The notes under the pieces: generated by a model
The model's input: the letters and a program-made list of their open reading frames with translations, nothing else
Databases searched by the model: none
What the model was told of the DNA's origin: nothing
Assembly (NCBI GenBank): GCA_016795105.1
Contig: JAEUIH010000036.1
Location: 1-64,000, forward strand
Reading direction: 5' to 3'
DNA from: Planctomyces sp.
GTDB taxonomy: Bacteria > Planctomycetota > Planctomycetia > Planctomycetales > Planctomycetaceae
DNA length: 64,000 bases
Position numbers and translations under genes: made by a program
Shown: positions 55,510-64,000 of the stretch, piece after piece
Layout of the letters: every line of letters starts with the position of its first letter
Numbering within the stretch: the first letter of the stretch is position 1

Positions 55510-57063
55510 ATGTCTCACAGGCTGATGCAGGTTGTCATGTTCGCAGTCTCGATCTGCTCCGTCACTGCGCTGGCATCCGAACCCATCAACATCGGAAGTC
55601 GGCGGGAGTTGTTTGTCGATCAGGCACTCGTCGAACGTCTGGATGGCAGGGCCGAGTTTCGACTTCACCATCCGACCCCTCATGAAGTGGCACTGACGTT
55701 TGACAAGCCATGGGAGGGGAACGCCAGCGGGTACGCGACGGTCTTTCAGGATGGCGACATCTATCGGATGTATTACCGAGGTCACCGATACATCATTGAC
55801 CCGCCCCCACTGAGGCAAGCTCAGTCAGAAGTGGTTTGCTATGCCGAGAGTCGAGACGGAATTCACTGGGTGAAACCGAACCTCGGGCTGTTCGACTGGC
55901 CACCAACCATGAACAACACCGGAACGAAAGAGAACAACATCTTCTGGCGTGGCGGATACGAGACACACAACTTTGCTCCGTTTAAAGATACGAATCCCGC
56001 ATGCTCACCCGATGAACTCTACAAAGCCGTGGGAGGTACGACTGAAAGTAAGGGTCTACTGACGTTTAAGTCGGCAGATGGAATTCACTGGTCCAGGCTC
56101 AGCGATGGCCCGGTCGTAACAACCGGAGCGTTTGACTCGCACAACACAGTCTTTTGGGACGCAGGTCACCAGCGATATTCGATGTATGTTCGTTACTTCA
56201 GCGAAAAGGACTTCAAGGGCCTGAGATCGATCGGCGTTTCGCATTCGGCCGATTTCAGGAAATGGTCAGAACCCGTAGGACTCACCTACCCGGCCGATTC
56301 GCCGCCCCAGCAAATGTACACGAATCAAATCGCCCCCTATCAGCGAGCACCGCACATCCTGATGGGCTTTCCAACTCGCTTCGTCTCTCGCCCGCTGACC
56401 GAGCATGCGAAACAACTGGAGCCCGTGACAACGCGATCACAGTTTGCCGCTTCGATCGCAGGGAGTGGCGCCTATACCGGAGCTGAAGTGACCGATGGCC
56501 TGTTTATGACCAGCCGCGACGGGCGGGCGTTCCATCGCTGGGATGAGGCGTTTCTGCGCCCGGGACCGGAGTCAGAGGGCCGCTGGATCTACGGCGATAA
56601 CTACCAGAGCTATGGCCTGTTCGAAACTAGATCTCCCAATCCTGCCGGACCAAATGAACTCTCGATGCACTTCAACGAAGGTTCATGGCGCGATGAAATC
56701 CATCGATTGCGACGTTACACGATTCGACTCGATGGCTTCGTTTCATTTCACGCTCCGCTGACCGGCGGCGAATTAACAACCAAACCTTTGACATTCACGG
56801 GAAGTCGCCTTTCGCTGAATTACTCTACATCTGCTGCCGGAAGTCTCCGCATCGAACTTCAGAACGCTGAAGGTCAGCCGATTCCTGGCTACTCACTCGC
56901 TGACGCCAACGAACTATTCGGGGACTCCGTTGATCAAACCGCCTCATGGAAAGACGTCGTCAATACAAACCACACCGAGATCAAACATCTCTCCGGCCAG
57001 CAGGTCCGCCTCCGATTTGTCCTCAGCGACGGCGATCTGTTTTCGTTCCAGTTCTCTGACTGA
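55510..57063 (+). CDS. secreted glycosidase-like propeller protein
   Basis: 517 residues with a signal peptide (about 1-23, cleaved near ALA). The body shows five-bladed propeller features of GH43/GH32-like proteins: GYATVFQDGDIYRMYYRG, YAESRDGIHWVKPNLG, FKSADGIHWSR, FDSHNTVFWDAGHQRYSMYVR and GLFMTSRDGRAFHRWDEAFL. A Ser/Thr-rich beta domain closes the C-terminus. Such proteins are common in planctomycete and verrucomicrobial polysaccharide loci. The substrate is unknown. Confidence 0.8.
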   Translation: MSHRLMQVVMFAVSICSVTALASEPINIGSRRELFVDQALVERLDGRAEFRLHHPTPHEVALTFDKPWEGNASGYATVFQDGDIYRMYYRGHRYIIDPPPLRQAQSEVVCYAESRDGIHWVKPNLGLFDWPPTMNNTGTKENNIFWRGGYETHNFAPFKDTNPACSPDELYKAVGGTTESKGLLTFKSADGIHWSRLSDGPVVTTGAFDSHNTVFWDAGHQRYSMYVRYFSEKDFKGLRSIGVSHSADFRKWSEPVGLTYPADSPPQQMYTNQIAPYQRAPHILMGFPTRFVSRPLTEHAKQLEPVTTRSQFAASIAGSGAYTGAEVTDGLFMTSRDGRAFHRWDEAFLRPGPESEGRWIYGDNYQSYGLFETRSPNPAGPNELSMHFNEGSWRDEIHRLRRYTIRLDGFVSFHAPLTGGELTTKPLTFTGSRLSLNYSTSAAGSLRIELQNAEGQPIPGYSLADANELFGDSVDQTASWKDVVNTNHTEIKHLSGQQVRLRFVLSDGDLFSFQFSD

Positions 57064-57111
57064 TCACACCTCTGTAATACGACGTAGCCACGAAAGAATC
57101 ACAGGCAGGGT

Positions 57112-57250
57112 TGGCGGTTTGACCACAGAAGAGACGGAAGAGACGGAAGAGACGGAAGAGACGGAAGAGACGGAAGAATCGCAGAAGTGCTCGATTGTGC
57201 TTCTCCGTGCATTCCGTGGTTACCAATCACACTGGCTGCGAGCTGGATGC
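57112..57250 (+). repeat. dispersed repeat with 9-bp tandem expansion
   Basis: Five copies of GAGACGGAA (57131-57175) lie inside a longer element whose other blocks (CCACAGAA, GAATCGCAGAAG, GTGGTTACCAATCAC, GCTGGATGC) recur inverted at 42071-42188 with a single copy of the corresponding triplet block. This looks like local slippage within a dispersed element. Confidence 0.7.
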
Positions 57251-57369
57251 TGTCGGGAAAAAACCGCGGAGATTGGGTGGCTGTGGATTTGAAGCACAGG
57301 CTGATGCGACGGTTTAACGACAAAGTAGGGGCAGGGGCGGCCCCTGGGACTCGTCGACCCAGAGACTCG

Positions 57370-57391
57370 TCATCACGACGGAGCGTGATGA
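57370..57391. repeat. TCATCACG hairpin, copy 2
   Basis: TCATCACG-ACGGAG-CGTGATGA: an 8-bp stem and 6-base loop, the reverse complement of the copy at 45768-45797 with one loop base changed. Confidence 0.65.
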
Positions 57392-57414
57392 GTACTTTGG
57401 GGAGCTCGAAAGAA

Positions 57415-58806
57415 TCACAGCAAGCCGGAAATTGGCTCGCCTTCTGTCGCTCGGAGTGGTCGTCCTGTGGCGTCAGGGAAGGTGGCTTCGTGACCGATGC
57501 CGAGCAGATGCAGGATTGTTGCCGTCAGTTCCTGCGGAACGACGCGGTCATGATCCGGATAGGCGCCGGTTTTGTCGCTGGCGCCGTAGACCTGTCCAGC
57601 CTGAATTCCAGCACCAGCCATCGCAAAGCTGAACACATTTCCCCAGTGATCACGACCGCCTGACGGATTAAAGTTTGGAGTGCGACCCATTTCACCGATT
57701 GCGATGACAAGCGTCTCGTCCAGCATTCCTCGCTCGTCGAGATCCTCAATCAGCGCCGTGAAGCCCTGATCGAACTGCGGACACAAAACATCTTTCATGC
57801 GTCGGTCGTTGTGAGCGTGTGTGTCCCACAACGGATTGGGAGCACTCAGATCCCCAGGCTCACGAGGCCAGTTGACGAACACCATACGCACACCCGACTC
57901 GACAAGCCGCCGTGCCAGCAGAACCGACTGCCCCCATTTACCGCGGCCATAGCGATCTCTCAGTTCTGGTGGCTCTCTATCGATCGCGAATGCACCCTGT
58001 GCTGTTCCGGATCGGAGCATTTCCATTGCCTCTCGGCTTAATCGCTCATAGTCCATTACGACGGATGCATCAGCCCGTCGCAATGTATTCAGTCCGGTGA
58101 GCAGCGAGTCGCGGGACTCAAGACGTGTCGGCGTCACTTGTTCCGGCAACGTCAGACTCTCAATTCGGAAGTCCGGCGCTGAAGGATCACATTTCAGGAT
58201 CTCCGGATCCCATCGGCGGCCCAGAAAGCCTGCGTTCTGTCCAGGCAGGAACACATTCGGGTTGGCGACAATCGCTTCGGGAAGCATCACCGAACTGAAC
58301 GGGCCATTCTCAGTAGGCTTTAACATCCTGATGATGGAGCTCAGCGTTGGCCAGTCAGTGGGGGCAAGCGCCCGCATGTCGGGACCGGTATACTTATGCC
58401 CGGTATTGATCCAGTAACCGGCCGATTCATGATTGGGATCGTCGGTCGCAAAGGACCGAACAACGGCAAGCTTGTGAGCAATCGATGAGATTCGAGGGAG
58501 CAGTTCACAGAAATGTACTCCCGGTACGCTGGTCGCGATTGGCGAAAACGAGCCCCGAATCTCGGATGGAGCATTGGGCTTGGGATCAAACGTCTCATAC
58601 TGAGACGGCCCGCCGCTCAGATAGATCCACATCACGCTCTTCGCACGTCCGAATGTTGAAGCAAGTGATCCTGCGGTCGAAGCAGAATCGGCGGCGAGAG
58701 CCGTTGAGTTCGTCGCCCAATGCACCAGCGGCGCCATACTCGCCGACATCCATGCTGTCGAACCGGCATGCAGGAATCGGCGGCGATTGAGCGAATCGCG
58801 GATCAT
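57415..58806 (-). CDS. DUF1501 protein, copy 4 of the tandem set
   Basis: 463 residues. A Tat-type signal (RRRFLHAGSTAWMSASMAPLVHW) precedes the DUF1501 fold: LSGGPSQYETFDPKP, LARRLVESGVRMVFVNW, IAIGEMGRTPNFNPSGGRDHWG and HLLGIGHEATF. The start overlaps the stop of the next DUF1501 gene by 1 bp (58806), so they form one operon. No DUF1549/1553 gene is its direct neighbour. Confidence 0.88.
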   Translation of the reverse strand: MIRDSLNRRRFLHAGSTAWMSASMAPLVHWATNSTALAADSASTAGSLASTFGRAKSVMWIYLSGGPSQYETFDPKPNAPSEIRGSFSPIATSVPGVHFCELLPRISSIAHKLAVVRSFATDDPNHESAGYWINTGHKYTGPDMRALAPTDWPTLSSIIRMLKPTENGPFSSVMLPEAIVANPNVFLPGQNAGFLGRRWDPEILKCDPSAPDFRIESLTLPEQVTPTRLESRDSLLTGLNTLRRADASVVMDYERLSREAMEMLRSGTAQGAFAIDREPPELRDRYGRGKWGQSVLLARRLVESGVRMVFVNWPREPGDLSAPNPLWDTHAHNDRRMKDVLCPQFDQGFTALIEDLDERGMLDETLVIAIGEMGRTPNFNPSGGRDHWGNVFSFAMAGAGIQAGQVYGASDKTGAYPDHDRVVPQELTATILHLLGIGHEATFPDATGRPLRATEGEPISGLL

Positions 58807-60143
58807 CAGAACAACTCCGGCAGCGGCCTGTGTCCGTCAACCAGGTACTGCGGACGGCCAGCAAGATCCTGGAGTTTGGTTTCCGGATCGAGTCCCAGGA
58901 ATCGGTGCAGGCTGGCATGGACTTCACCAAAGTGGACGGGGCGGCTGGCAATTTCGGCCCCCATCCGATCGGTTGAACCTATCACCTGTCCTGTACGGAA
59001 TCCTCCACCAGCAATCAATCCTCCACCCACCTGTGGCCAGTGGTCGCGGCCTGCATCCTTATTAATCTGTGGCGTACGACCGAATTCACCCCAGGCCACA
59101 ACCGCTACGTCATTACTCAGCCCGCGTTCATGCAGGTCTTCGATCAGCGCCGACAGGGCCCGATCAAAGATTGGAAGATGTGTGTTCTTCGCTTCGCTGA
59201 AATTCTGACTGTGGAAGTCCCAGCGGCCGAAGTTGAGTGTGACAACACGAGCCCCTGCTTCGACAAGTCGCCTCGCAAGCAGAAAGTGTTCGGGATTCCG
59301 AGGAGCACCGTCACCGTAGTTCTTCGTGTCACCCTTACCGTACCGTTCAACAACGGCGGGATCTTCCTGCGACAGATCGAATGCATCCGCGAGTTTGCTG
59401 GAGGTAAGAATTCCCAGCGCCTGAGCATTGATGTCGTCAATACCTTTCAGCGTACCTCGAGTATCAATGTCACGACGAAGAACATCGAACGATCGAAGCA
59501 ATTCGCCGCGATTTTTCAATCGATCCTGAGTGATCGCGTTCAGAACCATGTCAGCCTGTGCCGGACCCGAAGGACGAAACGCCGCATGGCCAACGCCGAG
59601 GAATCCTGGCAACCCGGGCGAACCATAGGGCGGATGTCCCGAATCTGGTGCCAGTCCGATGAAAGGCGGAACCGAAGGATCGGCTGCACCGCTCACTTTG
59701 GAAACCACCGGCCCGATCGCGGGCCAGCCTCCCGGGGGCTGGTTGATAAACGATCGTCCCGTGTAACATATAAATGAATCGTGCGATCCGTTTGGCGACC
59801 CGTAGACCGACCTCAGCGGAATGCAGCGGTCCATGATCTTCGCCATGTACGGCATGTGTTCGCAGATCTCAATCCCCGGGACACTTGTCGGTATCGGCCG
59901 GAACTCACCGCGAATCTCCGAAGGGGCTTCCATCTTCAGGTCATACATATCCTGATGCGGCGGAGCTCCGACCATGTAGATCATGATCACGGATTTGTGT
60001 GACTGTCGAATTCCGGCGACCTCTTCTGCCCGCAGCAATCCCGGCAGGGACAACCCTCCCATCCCGAGTGCCCCGATTCGGATCGCAGTGCGACGACTGA
60101 TTCCATCACACAACCGCTGTTTCGTGCCAGTCATTCGCAACAT
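58806..60143 (-). CDS. DUF1501 protein, copy 3 of the tandem set
   Basis: 445 residues. Tat signal SRRTAIRIGALGMGGLSLPG, then MVGAPPHQDMYDLKMEAPSEIRG, LARRLVEAGARVVTLNFG, VAWGEFGRTPQINKDAGRDHWP, HRFLGLDPETKLQD. It is closest in character to the next copy (60354), sharing HQDMYDLKM and GQVIGSTDR/GQVIGSTNR, which suggests a tandem duplication. Confidence 0.88.
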   Translation of the reverse strand: MLRMTGTKQRLCDGISRRTAIRIGALGMGGLSLPGLLRAEEVAGIRQSHKSVIMIYMVGAPPHQDMYDLKMEAPSEIRGEFRPIPTSVPGIEICEHMPYMAKIMDRCIPLRSVYGSPNGSHDSFICYTGRSFINQPPGGWPAIGPVVSKVSGAADPSVPPFIGLAPDSGHPPYGSPGLPGFLGVGHAAFRPSGPAQADMVLNAITQDRLKNRGELLRSFDVLRRDIDTRGTLKGIDDINAQALGILTSSKLADAFDLSQEDPAVVERYGKGDTKNYGDGAPRNPEHFLLARRLVEAGARVVTLNFGRWDFHSQNFSEAKNTHLPIFDRALSALIEDLHERGLSNDVAVVAWGEFGRTPQINKDAGRDHWPQVGGGLIAGGGFRTGQVIGSTDRMGAEIASRPVHFGEVHASLHRFLGLDPETKLQDLAGRPQYLVDGHRPLPELF

Positions 60144-60261
60144 GCGATGATCCTCTTTCTGGTCATATTGACCTGGTCCAGACAGTTCGCCGCTTCAATG
60201 CTCGGATCAATTCTAACCGATACATTCTCGTTCCAAAACAGGAAAACCTAAGTCCACTGTA

Positions 60262-60283
60262 GAACGATTGTCCTCAATCGTTC
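60262..60283. repeat. hairpin of the TTG-AGGA-CAA family, copy 2
   Basis: GAACGATTG-TCCT-CAATCGTTC, the complement-orientation form of the copy at 17170-17191, with flanking CTGTA. Confidence 0.7.
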
Positions 60284-60301
60284 AAACCCCCGGATCACCG
60301 T

Positions 60302-60323
60302 GATCAATTGAGGACAATTGATC
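60302..60323. repeat. hairpin of the TTG-AGGA-CAA family, copy 3
   Basis: GATCAATTG-AGGA-CAATTGATC, lying 18 bp from copy 2 and oppositely oriented. It differs from copy 2 only at stem positions with compensation. Confidence 0.7.
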
Positions 60324-60353
60324 TACTATGGAACCCCCATCCCACCTCCAGCC

Positions 60354-61712
60354 TTACACCAATTCGCGAATGATTTCTCGCCGGTCCAGCAAATATTGGG
60401 GACGACCACGCTGATCGATAATCGTCGCATGATTCACGTCAATCCCCAACTGATGATACAAAGTCGCAAAAACATCCTGATAGTGAACCGGTCGGTCCTG
60501 AGGCACTTCTCCAAGTCGATTGGTCGAACCAATCACCTGCCCCATCCGCATCCCGCCGCCGGCCAGCAGAGCACATGATGCCTGCGGCCAGTGGTCTCTT
60601 CCACCACCGGCATTGATTCTCGGCGTTCGACCGAACTCACCCCAGGCAATCACGCTGACATCCTGTTCGAGTCCTCGTGCATGCAGGTCTTCCACCAGAG
60701 CGGTGATCCCAAGGTCCAGCTTGTTCAGCTGTTCCGGCAACCGTTCGAAGTTCTGACCATGGCGGTCCCAGCTCCCGAACGACAGCGTGACGCAGCGCAC
60801 ACCGGCTTCCACCAGACGCCTCGCCATCAGGAATTGGTCCATCCAGTGAGGTCCGGCGTCTTCACCGAAAGCCGGAGCTGAACTGCCACGTCCATATCGA
60901 TCTCGCAGCTCCGATGACTCTCGTTCCAGGTCCATCGCTTCTACCAGCCTGCTGGAGGTCAACACATCAAATGCTTTTTGAGTAAAGACATCGACGGCCT
61001 GCAGCTTCGAACTGGTCTCCACTCGACCGCGAAAACTGTCGAAACTATTCAGCAGTGATTGTCGATCCCGCAATTGATCCAGTGTGATCCCATTGAGCCT
61101 CATGTTGGCCATACCATCACTGTCGGGTTGAAACGGCGCATATGCCGGACCCAGAAATCCCGGCAGGCCCGGATTTGAATACGGTGCATGTCCGGTTCTT
61201 GTCGTCAATCCAACAAAAGGCGGCACCGCAGGGTCAACGGCACCGTGCAACCGGGCAACCGCAGATCCGAGCGAAGGATGGTTGTCCTGTCGACCACCAG
61301 GTCCTATCGGGTAACCACTGAGACACATATCCGATGCGTGCTGATCCGGTCCACCATAAAGCGACCTGATGATGGCGAACATATCCATCATCTTTGCGAG
61401 ACGAGGCATGTGTTCGCAGATTTCGATGCCCGGCACGTTGGTTGCGATCGGACGGAACGATCCGCGAATTTCCAGAGGAGCGTCCATCTTGAGATCGTAC
61501 ATGTCCTGGTGTGATGGTCCACCGGACAAATAGATCATGATAATCGCCTTATGCGACAGTGACTTGCCACGAGTCGCCACAGTTGACTCTTCTGCCTGAA
61601 GAATCTGTGGCAACGACAACCCACCCAGAGCCAGTCCACCCAACCTCAAGAAATGCCGTCGCGAGTGTCCATCGCAGGTACTTGCACGTCGAGGACTTAA
61701 GATCGAGAGCAT
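60354..61712 (-). CDS. DUF1501 protein, copy 2 of the tandem set
   Basis: 452 residues. Tat signal SRRHFLRLGGLALGGLSLPQ, then LSGGPSHQDMYDLKMDAPLEIRG, SGYPIGPGGRQDNHPSLG, LMARRLVEAGVRCVTLSFG and IAWGEFGRTPRINAGGGRDHWP. Similar to the 58806 copy, so probably a duplicate. A 210-bp gap with the two hairpins separates it from that copy. Confidence 0.88.
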   Translation of the reverse strand: MLSILSPRRASTCDGHSRRHFLRLGGLALGGLSLPQILQAEESTVATRGKSLSHKAIIMIYLSGGPSHQDMYDLKMDAPLEIRGSFRPIATNVPGIEICEHMPRLAKMMDMFAIIRSLYGGPDQHASDMCLSGYPIGPGGRQDNHPSLGSAVARLHGAVDPAVPPFVGLTTRTGHAPYSNPGLPGFLGPAYAPFQPDSDGMANMRLNGITLDQLRDRQSLLNSFDSFRGRVETSSKLQAVDVFTQKAFDVLTSSRLVEAMDLERESSELRDRYGRGSSAPAFGEDAGPHWMDQFLMARRLVEAGVRCVTLSFGSWDRHGQNFERLPEQLNKLDLGITALVEDLHARGLEQDVSVIAWGEFGRTPRINAGGGRDHWPQASCALLAGGGMRMGQVIGSTNRLGEVPQDRPVHYQDVFATLYHQLGIDVNHATIIDQRGRPQYLLDRREIIRELV

Positions 61713-61836
61713 ATAAGGTCTTTCCGTAAGAATTGATCTACCACCCTACTCTTTAACACACATGCAGGATTGTCGTCCATCCGTCGATCGACAGAATCAG
61801 CCTGCACTGAACATTCCGGCATCCCTGAACAGCAGG

Positions 61837-63330
61837 TCATGCCAAAATCTCCGTCACTACATTGGCGTGCGTCAAGTCAGCATCAGACAACGATTCGTTC
61901 CGGCCATCGTGTTCATAGGTCAAACGGCGATGATCGAGCCCCAGGCAGTGAAGCATTGTGGCGTGAAGGTCATGCATACTGACAATTTTCTCCACCGATT
62001 CGTATCCGAATTCGTCGGTGTTGCCATGAGAGTATCCTCCTTTGATACCTCCACCTGCAAGCCACAGCGAGAATCCTCGCCGGCTGTGATCACGACCGTT
62101 GGCCCCCTGCGAGACCGGTGTACGGCCAAACTCGCCCATCCAGACGACCAGCGTGGAATCGAGTAACCCTCGCTGCCTCAGGTCCTTCACCAGAGCGGCT
62201 GATGGCTGATCGAGCTGGGCAGCAACACCCTTTGTTGCGTTCGCATTGTCAGAGTGCGTGTCCCACGGCTGCCCCTGCAGATAGACGCCAACGAACCGAA
62301 CACCATGTTCCAGCAGCCGACGCGCCAGAAGGCACCGAGTTCCGTACGGTGCTGTGCTCGGCTGATTAATGCCATATAGCCTGCGAGTTTCTTCCGTTTC
62401 GCTCGCAAGGTCAACGGCAATGGGTACTGCCGTCTGCATTCGAGCGGCTGTTTCGAAGTCTTTCAGTCGAGCTTCAAGATCGGTGTTTTCCGGAAATCGC
62501 TCCAGATGTTCGGCGTTGAGCTTCTGAATAAAATCGAGTTGACGTCGGCGAGCGGCTTCCGAAACGCGTCCTGGTGTCCGCAGGTTGAGGACCGGAGCAG
62601 TCGACAAATCGCCCGCGTTGAAGGCCGTTCCCTGATACTGGGCCGGCAGCCAGCCCGCTGACCAGTTGAGCGTACCGTTGATCGGCAGTCCGCCGGGATC
62701 CGGCAATACAACAAATGCCGGCAGGTTATGGTTCAATGATCCGAGCCCATAAGTCAGCCACGAACCAAAGCTCGGCTTGTCAGTGGCGATCGGATGTCCG
62801 CTATGAGCGATCCGAAGTGCTGTTTCGTGACAAACCGATTCTGTTGTCATCGAACGAACAAGAGTGATCTCGTCGGCGATGGAAGATATGTGCGGAATCA
62901 GTTCCGACAACATCATTCCCGATCTGCCAGCCGGATGAAACTTAAACGGCGAGCCCAGCAGATTGCCAGATCCCGCCGGAGATAGCGTTTCCACTTTCAC
63001 GCCGCCCGGATATGGCTTGCCGTCCATCCGGTTGAGTTCGGGCTTCGGGTCGAACAAGTCCATTTGACTCGGACCACCATTCTGAAACAAGACAACAACA
63101 CGTTCGGCCTTCGGTGGATGATGAGCTACCTGAAGTTGCTGTTGCTCGGCTGCCTGCAGCCAGTTAAAGGCGATCGATCCCAGAAGCCCTCCGGCTGTGT
63201 GGCTGAGAAAGGTTCGGCGGCCAGAGGCGGGTTGGCGACGAACAGAAGCAGGGCTGCGAGGCAAGGCTGCGCTGGATCGCGGAGCGATCCACGACTTTGG
63301 CAAAACATCCTGTTCTTTGTAATCACTCAT
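61837..63330 (-). CDS. DUF1501 protein, partner of the upstream DUF1553 gene
   Basis: 497 residues from the ATG at 63330 (frame open to 63516, but that part overlaps the upstream gene). Tat signal GRRTFLSHTAGGLLGSIAFNW. Motifs: FQNGGPSQMDLFDPKPELN, LLARRLLEHGVRFVGVYLQG, VVWMGEFGRTPVSQGANGRDHSR. It begins 5 bp from the end of the DUF1553 gene, so this is the conserved pair. It resembles the plus-strand copy at 49791 more than the other tandem copies. Confidence 0.9.
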   Translation of the reverse strand: MSDYKEQDVLPKSWIAPRSSAALPRSPASVRRQPASGRRTFLSHTAGGLLGSIAFNWLQAAEQQQLQVAHHPPKAERVVVLFQNGGPSQMDLFDPKPELNRMDGKPYPGGVKVETLSPAGSGNLLGSPFKFHPAGRSGMMLSELIPHISSIADEITLVRSMTTESVCHETALRIAHSGHPIATDKPSFGSWLTYGLGSLNHNLPAFVVLPDPGGLPINGTLNWSAGWLPAQYQGTAFNAGDLSTAPVLNLRTPGRVSEAARRRQLDFIQKLNAEHLERFPENTDLEARLKDFETAARMQTAVPIAVDLASETEETRRLYGINQPSTAPYGTRCLLARRLLEHGVRFVGVYLQGQPWDTHSDNANATKGVAAQLDQPSAALVKDLRQRGLLDSTLVVWMGEFGRTPVSQGANGRDHSRRGFSLWLAGGGIKGGYSHGNTDEFGYESVEKIVSMHDLHATMLHCLGLDHRRLTYEHDGRNESLSDADLTHANVVTEILA

Positions 63331-63334
63331 TTTG

Positions 63335-64000
63335 TCATTCCACATATAAGAACGCATTGCTGGCCAGAAGCATCTGACAGAAATCAGCAACGGACCAAAG
63401 TGCTGCGTCATCACCTGTGTATTGGATACGCTGCGTTTCGATGAATTCTTCGGCAACCGAACCTTCTTTATCTGTTGGATTTCGGCCGATCGCGATACGC
63501 CACGCGCGGCGAACAAGCTCCTGAGCCGAGCCGTCCGTTTCGGTTAATAGACGTTTTGCAAAGGCCTCTGCTCTTGCGACTGAGAAATCTGAATTCAGCA
63601 ATGCCAACGACTGCAGTGGAACTGTCGATGAAGGGCGTGTTGTGCAGATTGTGGCAACCGATGGGGCGTCGAACACTTTCATGAAACTCACAGTCTGTGA
63701 ACGACGCTGCTGCAGATAAACGCTCCGTCGCAGTGCTCCCGGAACTCCTTCATCGACGACAACCTCACCAATCGCTGTCTGTTTCGTTGGCACATAGGGA
63801 CCAAACGGTGTCGAATCGAGCTGAGAGGCCACGGCAAGCATCGAATCGCGGATCACTTCGGCTTCCAGACGTCGAACAGGCCATCGCCACCAGAGTCGAT
63901 TATCGCGATCTGCGTCAAGCCCTTCCGGTCGCGCAGTCGACGACTGACGATACACGGCCGAGTTTAAGATTCGTCGGTGCAGTGCCTTTTGACTCCATCC
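63335..64000 (-). CDS. DUF1553 protein, C-terminal part (5' end outside the window)
   Basis: The frame is open to the window edge; the 222 visible residues begin with GWSQKALHRRILNSAVYRQSS, which is the usual start of the DUF1553 C-terminal segment, followed by RRLEAEVIRDSMLAVASQL and AWRIAIGRNPTDKE. The N-terminal c-haem and DUF1549 parts should lie beyond the window end. Pairs with the DUF1501 gene that follows. Confidence 0.88.
   Translation of the reverse strand, partial: GWSQKALHRRILNSAVYRQSSTARPEGLDADRDNRLWWRWPVRRLEAEVIRDSMLAVASQLDSTPFGPYVPTKQTAIGEVVVDEGVPGALRRSVYLQQRRSQTVSFMKVFDAPSVATICTTRPSSTVPLQSLALLNSDFSVARAEAFAKRLLTETDGSAQELVRRAWRIAIGRNPTDKEGSVAEEFIETQRIQYTGDDAALWSVADFCQMLLASNAFLYVE

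Larger units (their letters stand above)
57064..57414. other. intergenic region with repeats
   Basis: About 350 bases between convergent genes. It holds the dispersed repeat with a 9-bp tandem tract (57112-57250) and the TCATCACG hairpin (57370-57391). No gene is convincing here. Confidence 0.6.

Noticed and set aside
61837-63516. start of the DUF1501 gene at 63516
   Set aside because: The first 62 codons overlap the DUF1553 gene and have no signal; the ATG at 63330 sits 5 bp beyond its stop and precedes the Tat motif.

Overview
The window looks like a Planctomycetota chromosome segment (Planctomycetales/Pirellulales type). The evidence is gene content: DUF1549/DUF1553 proteins with planctomycete-type c-haem domains, five DUF1501 proteins, a DUF1559-like protein, a kinase fused to STAND and formylglycine-generating-enzyme-like domains, an ECF sigma factor co-transcribed with a very large membrane protein, weak Shine-Dalgarno sites, and many REP-like hairpins between genes. 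I saw no tRNA, rRNA, complete insertion sequence, prophage or CRISPR array.

Layout. 1-2.06 kb is mostly non-coding with repeats and one small cysteine-containing protein. 2.06-3.1 kb carries an orphan C5-cytosine DNA methyltransferase. 3.2-14.4 kb (minus strand) is a tightly packed nine-gene operon for a C30 carotenoid (staphyloxanthin-like): squalene/dehydrosqualene synthase-type enzyme, CrtN-type desaturase, aldehyde dehydrogenase, CrtP-type oxygenase, acyltransferase, glycosyltransferase, then an ABC-2 transporter pair and a DUF2141 protein. Facing it is ispH, which supplies isoprenoid precursors. A GH43-like secreted protein follows (15.5-17.0 kb).

17.3-32.7 kb (minus strand) is the most unusual part. 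It runs, in transcription order, from a short kinase-adaptor ORF to a 1495-residue Ser/Thr kinase with nSTAND, TPR and FGE-like domains, then an ECF sigma factor, then a 3216-residue membrane protein (FecR-like, VIT, VWA, long helical/TPR region) whose start overlaps the sigma gene. It looks like one signalling operon in which the giant protein is the anti-sigma factor. The adaptor and kinase are in the same frame, separated by a single TAG.

33-46 kb is a mixed region: membrane proteins of unknown function, a tandem universal stress protein, an OprP-like porin, a MarR regulator overlapping a membrane fatty-acid-desaturase-type enzyme, a DUF4010/MgtC-type membrane protein, a probable broken hydrolase, a HEAT-repeat protein and a DUF1559-like pair. 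Several repeat families lie between these genes.

46-57 kb (plus strand, with a divergent AraC regulator) is a probable catabolic operon: c-haem DUF1549/1553 protein, DUF1501 protein, SMP-30-like and NHL beta-propellers, bicupin, zinc alcohol dehydrogenase and a secreted glycosidase-like protein. 57.4-64 kb (minus strand) holds four consecutive DUF1501 genes downstream of a DUF1553 gene that runs off the window end.

The other striking signal is a set of short dispersed hairpin families. In two of them the copies within this window differ almost only by compensatory base-pair changes in the stem, which indicates selection for structure.
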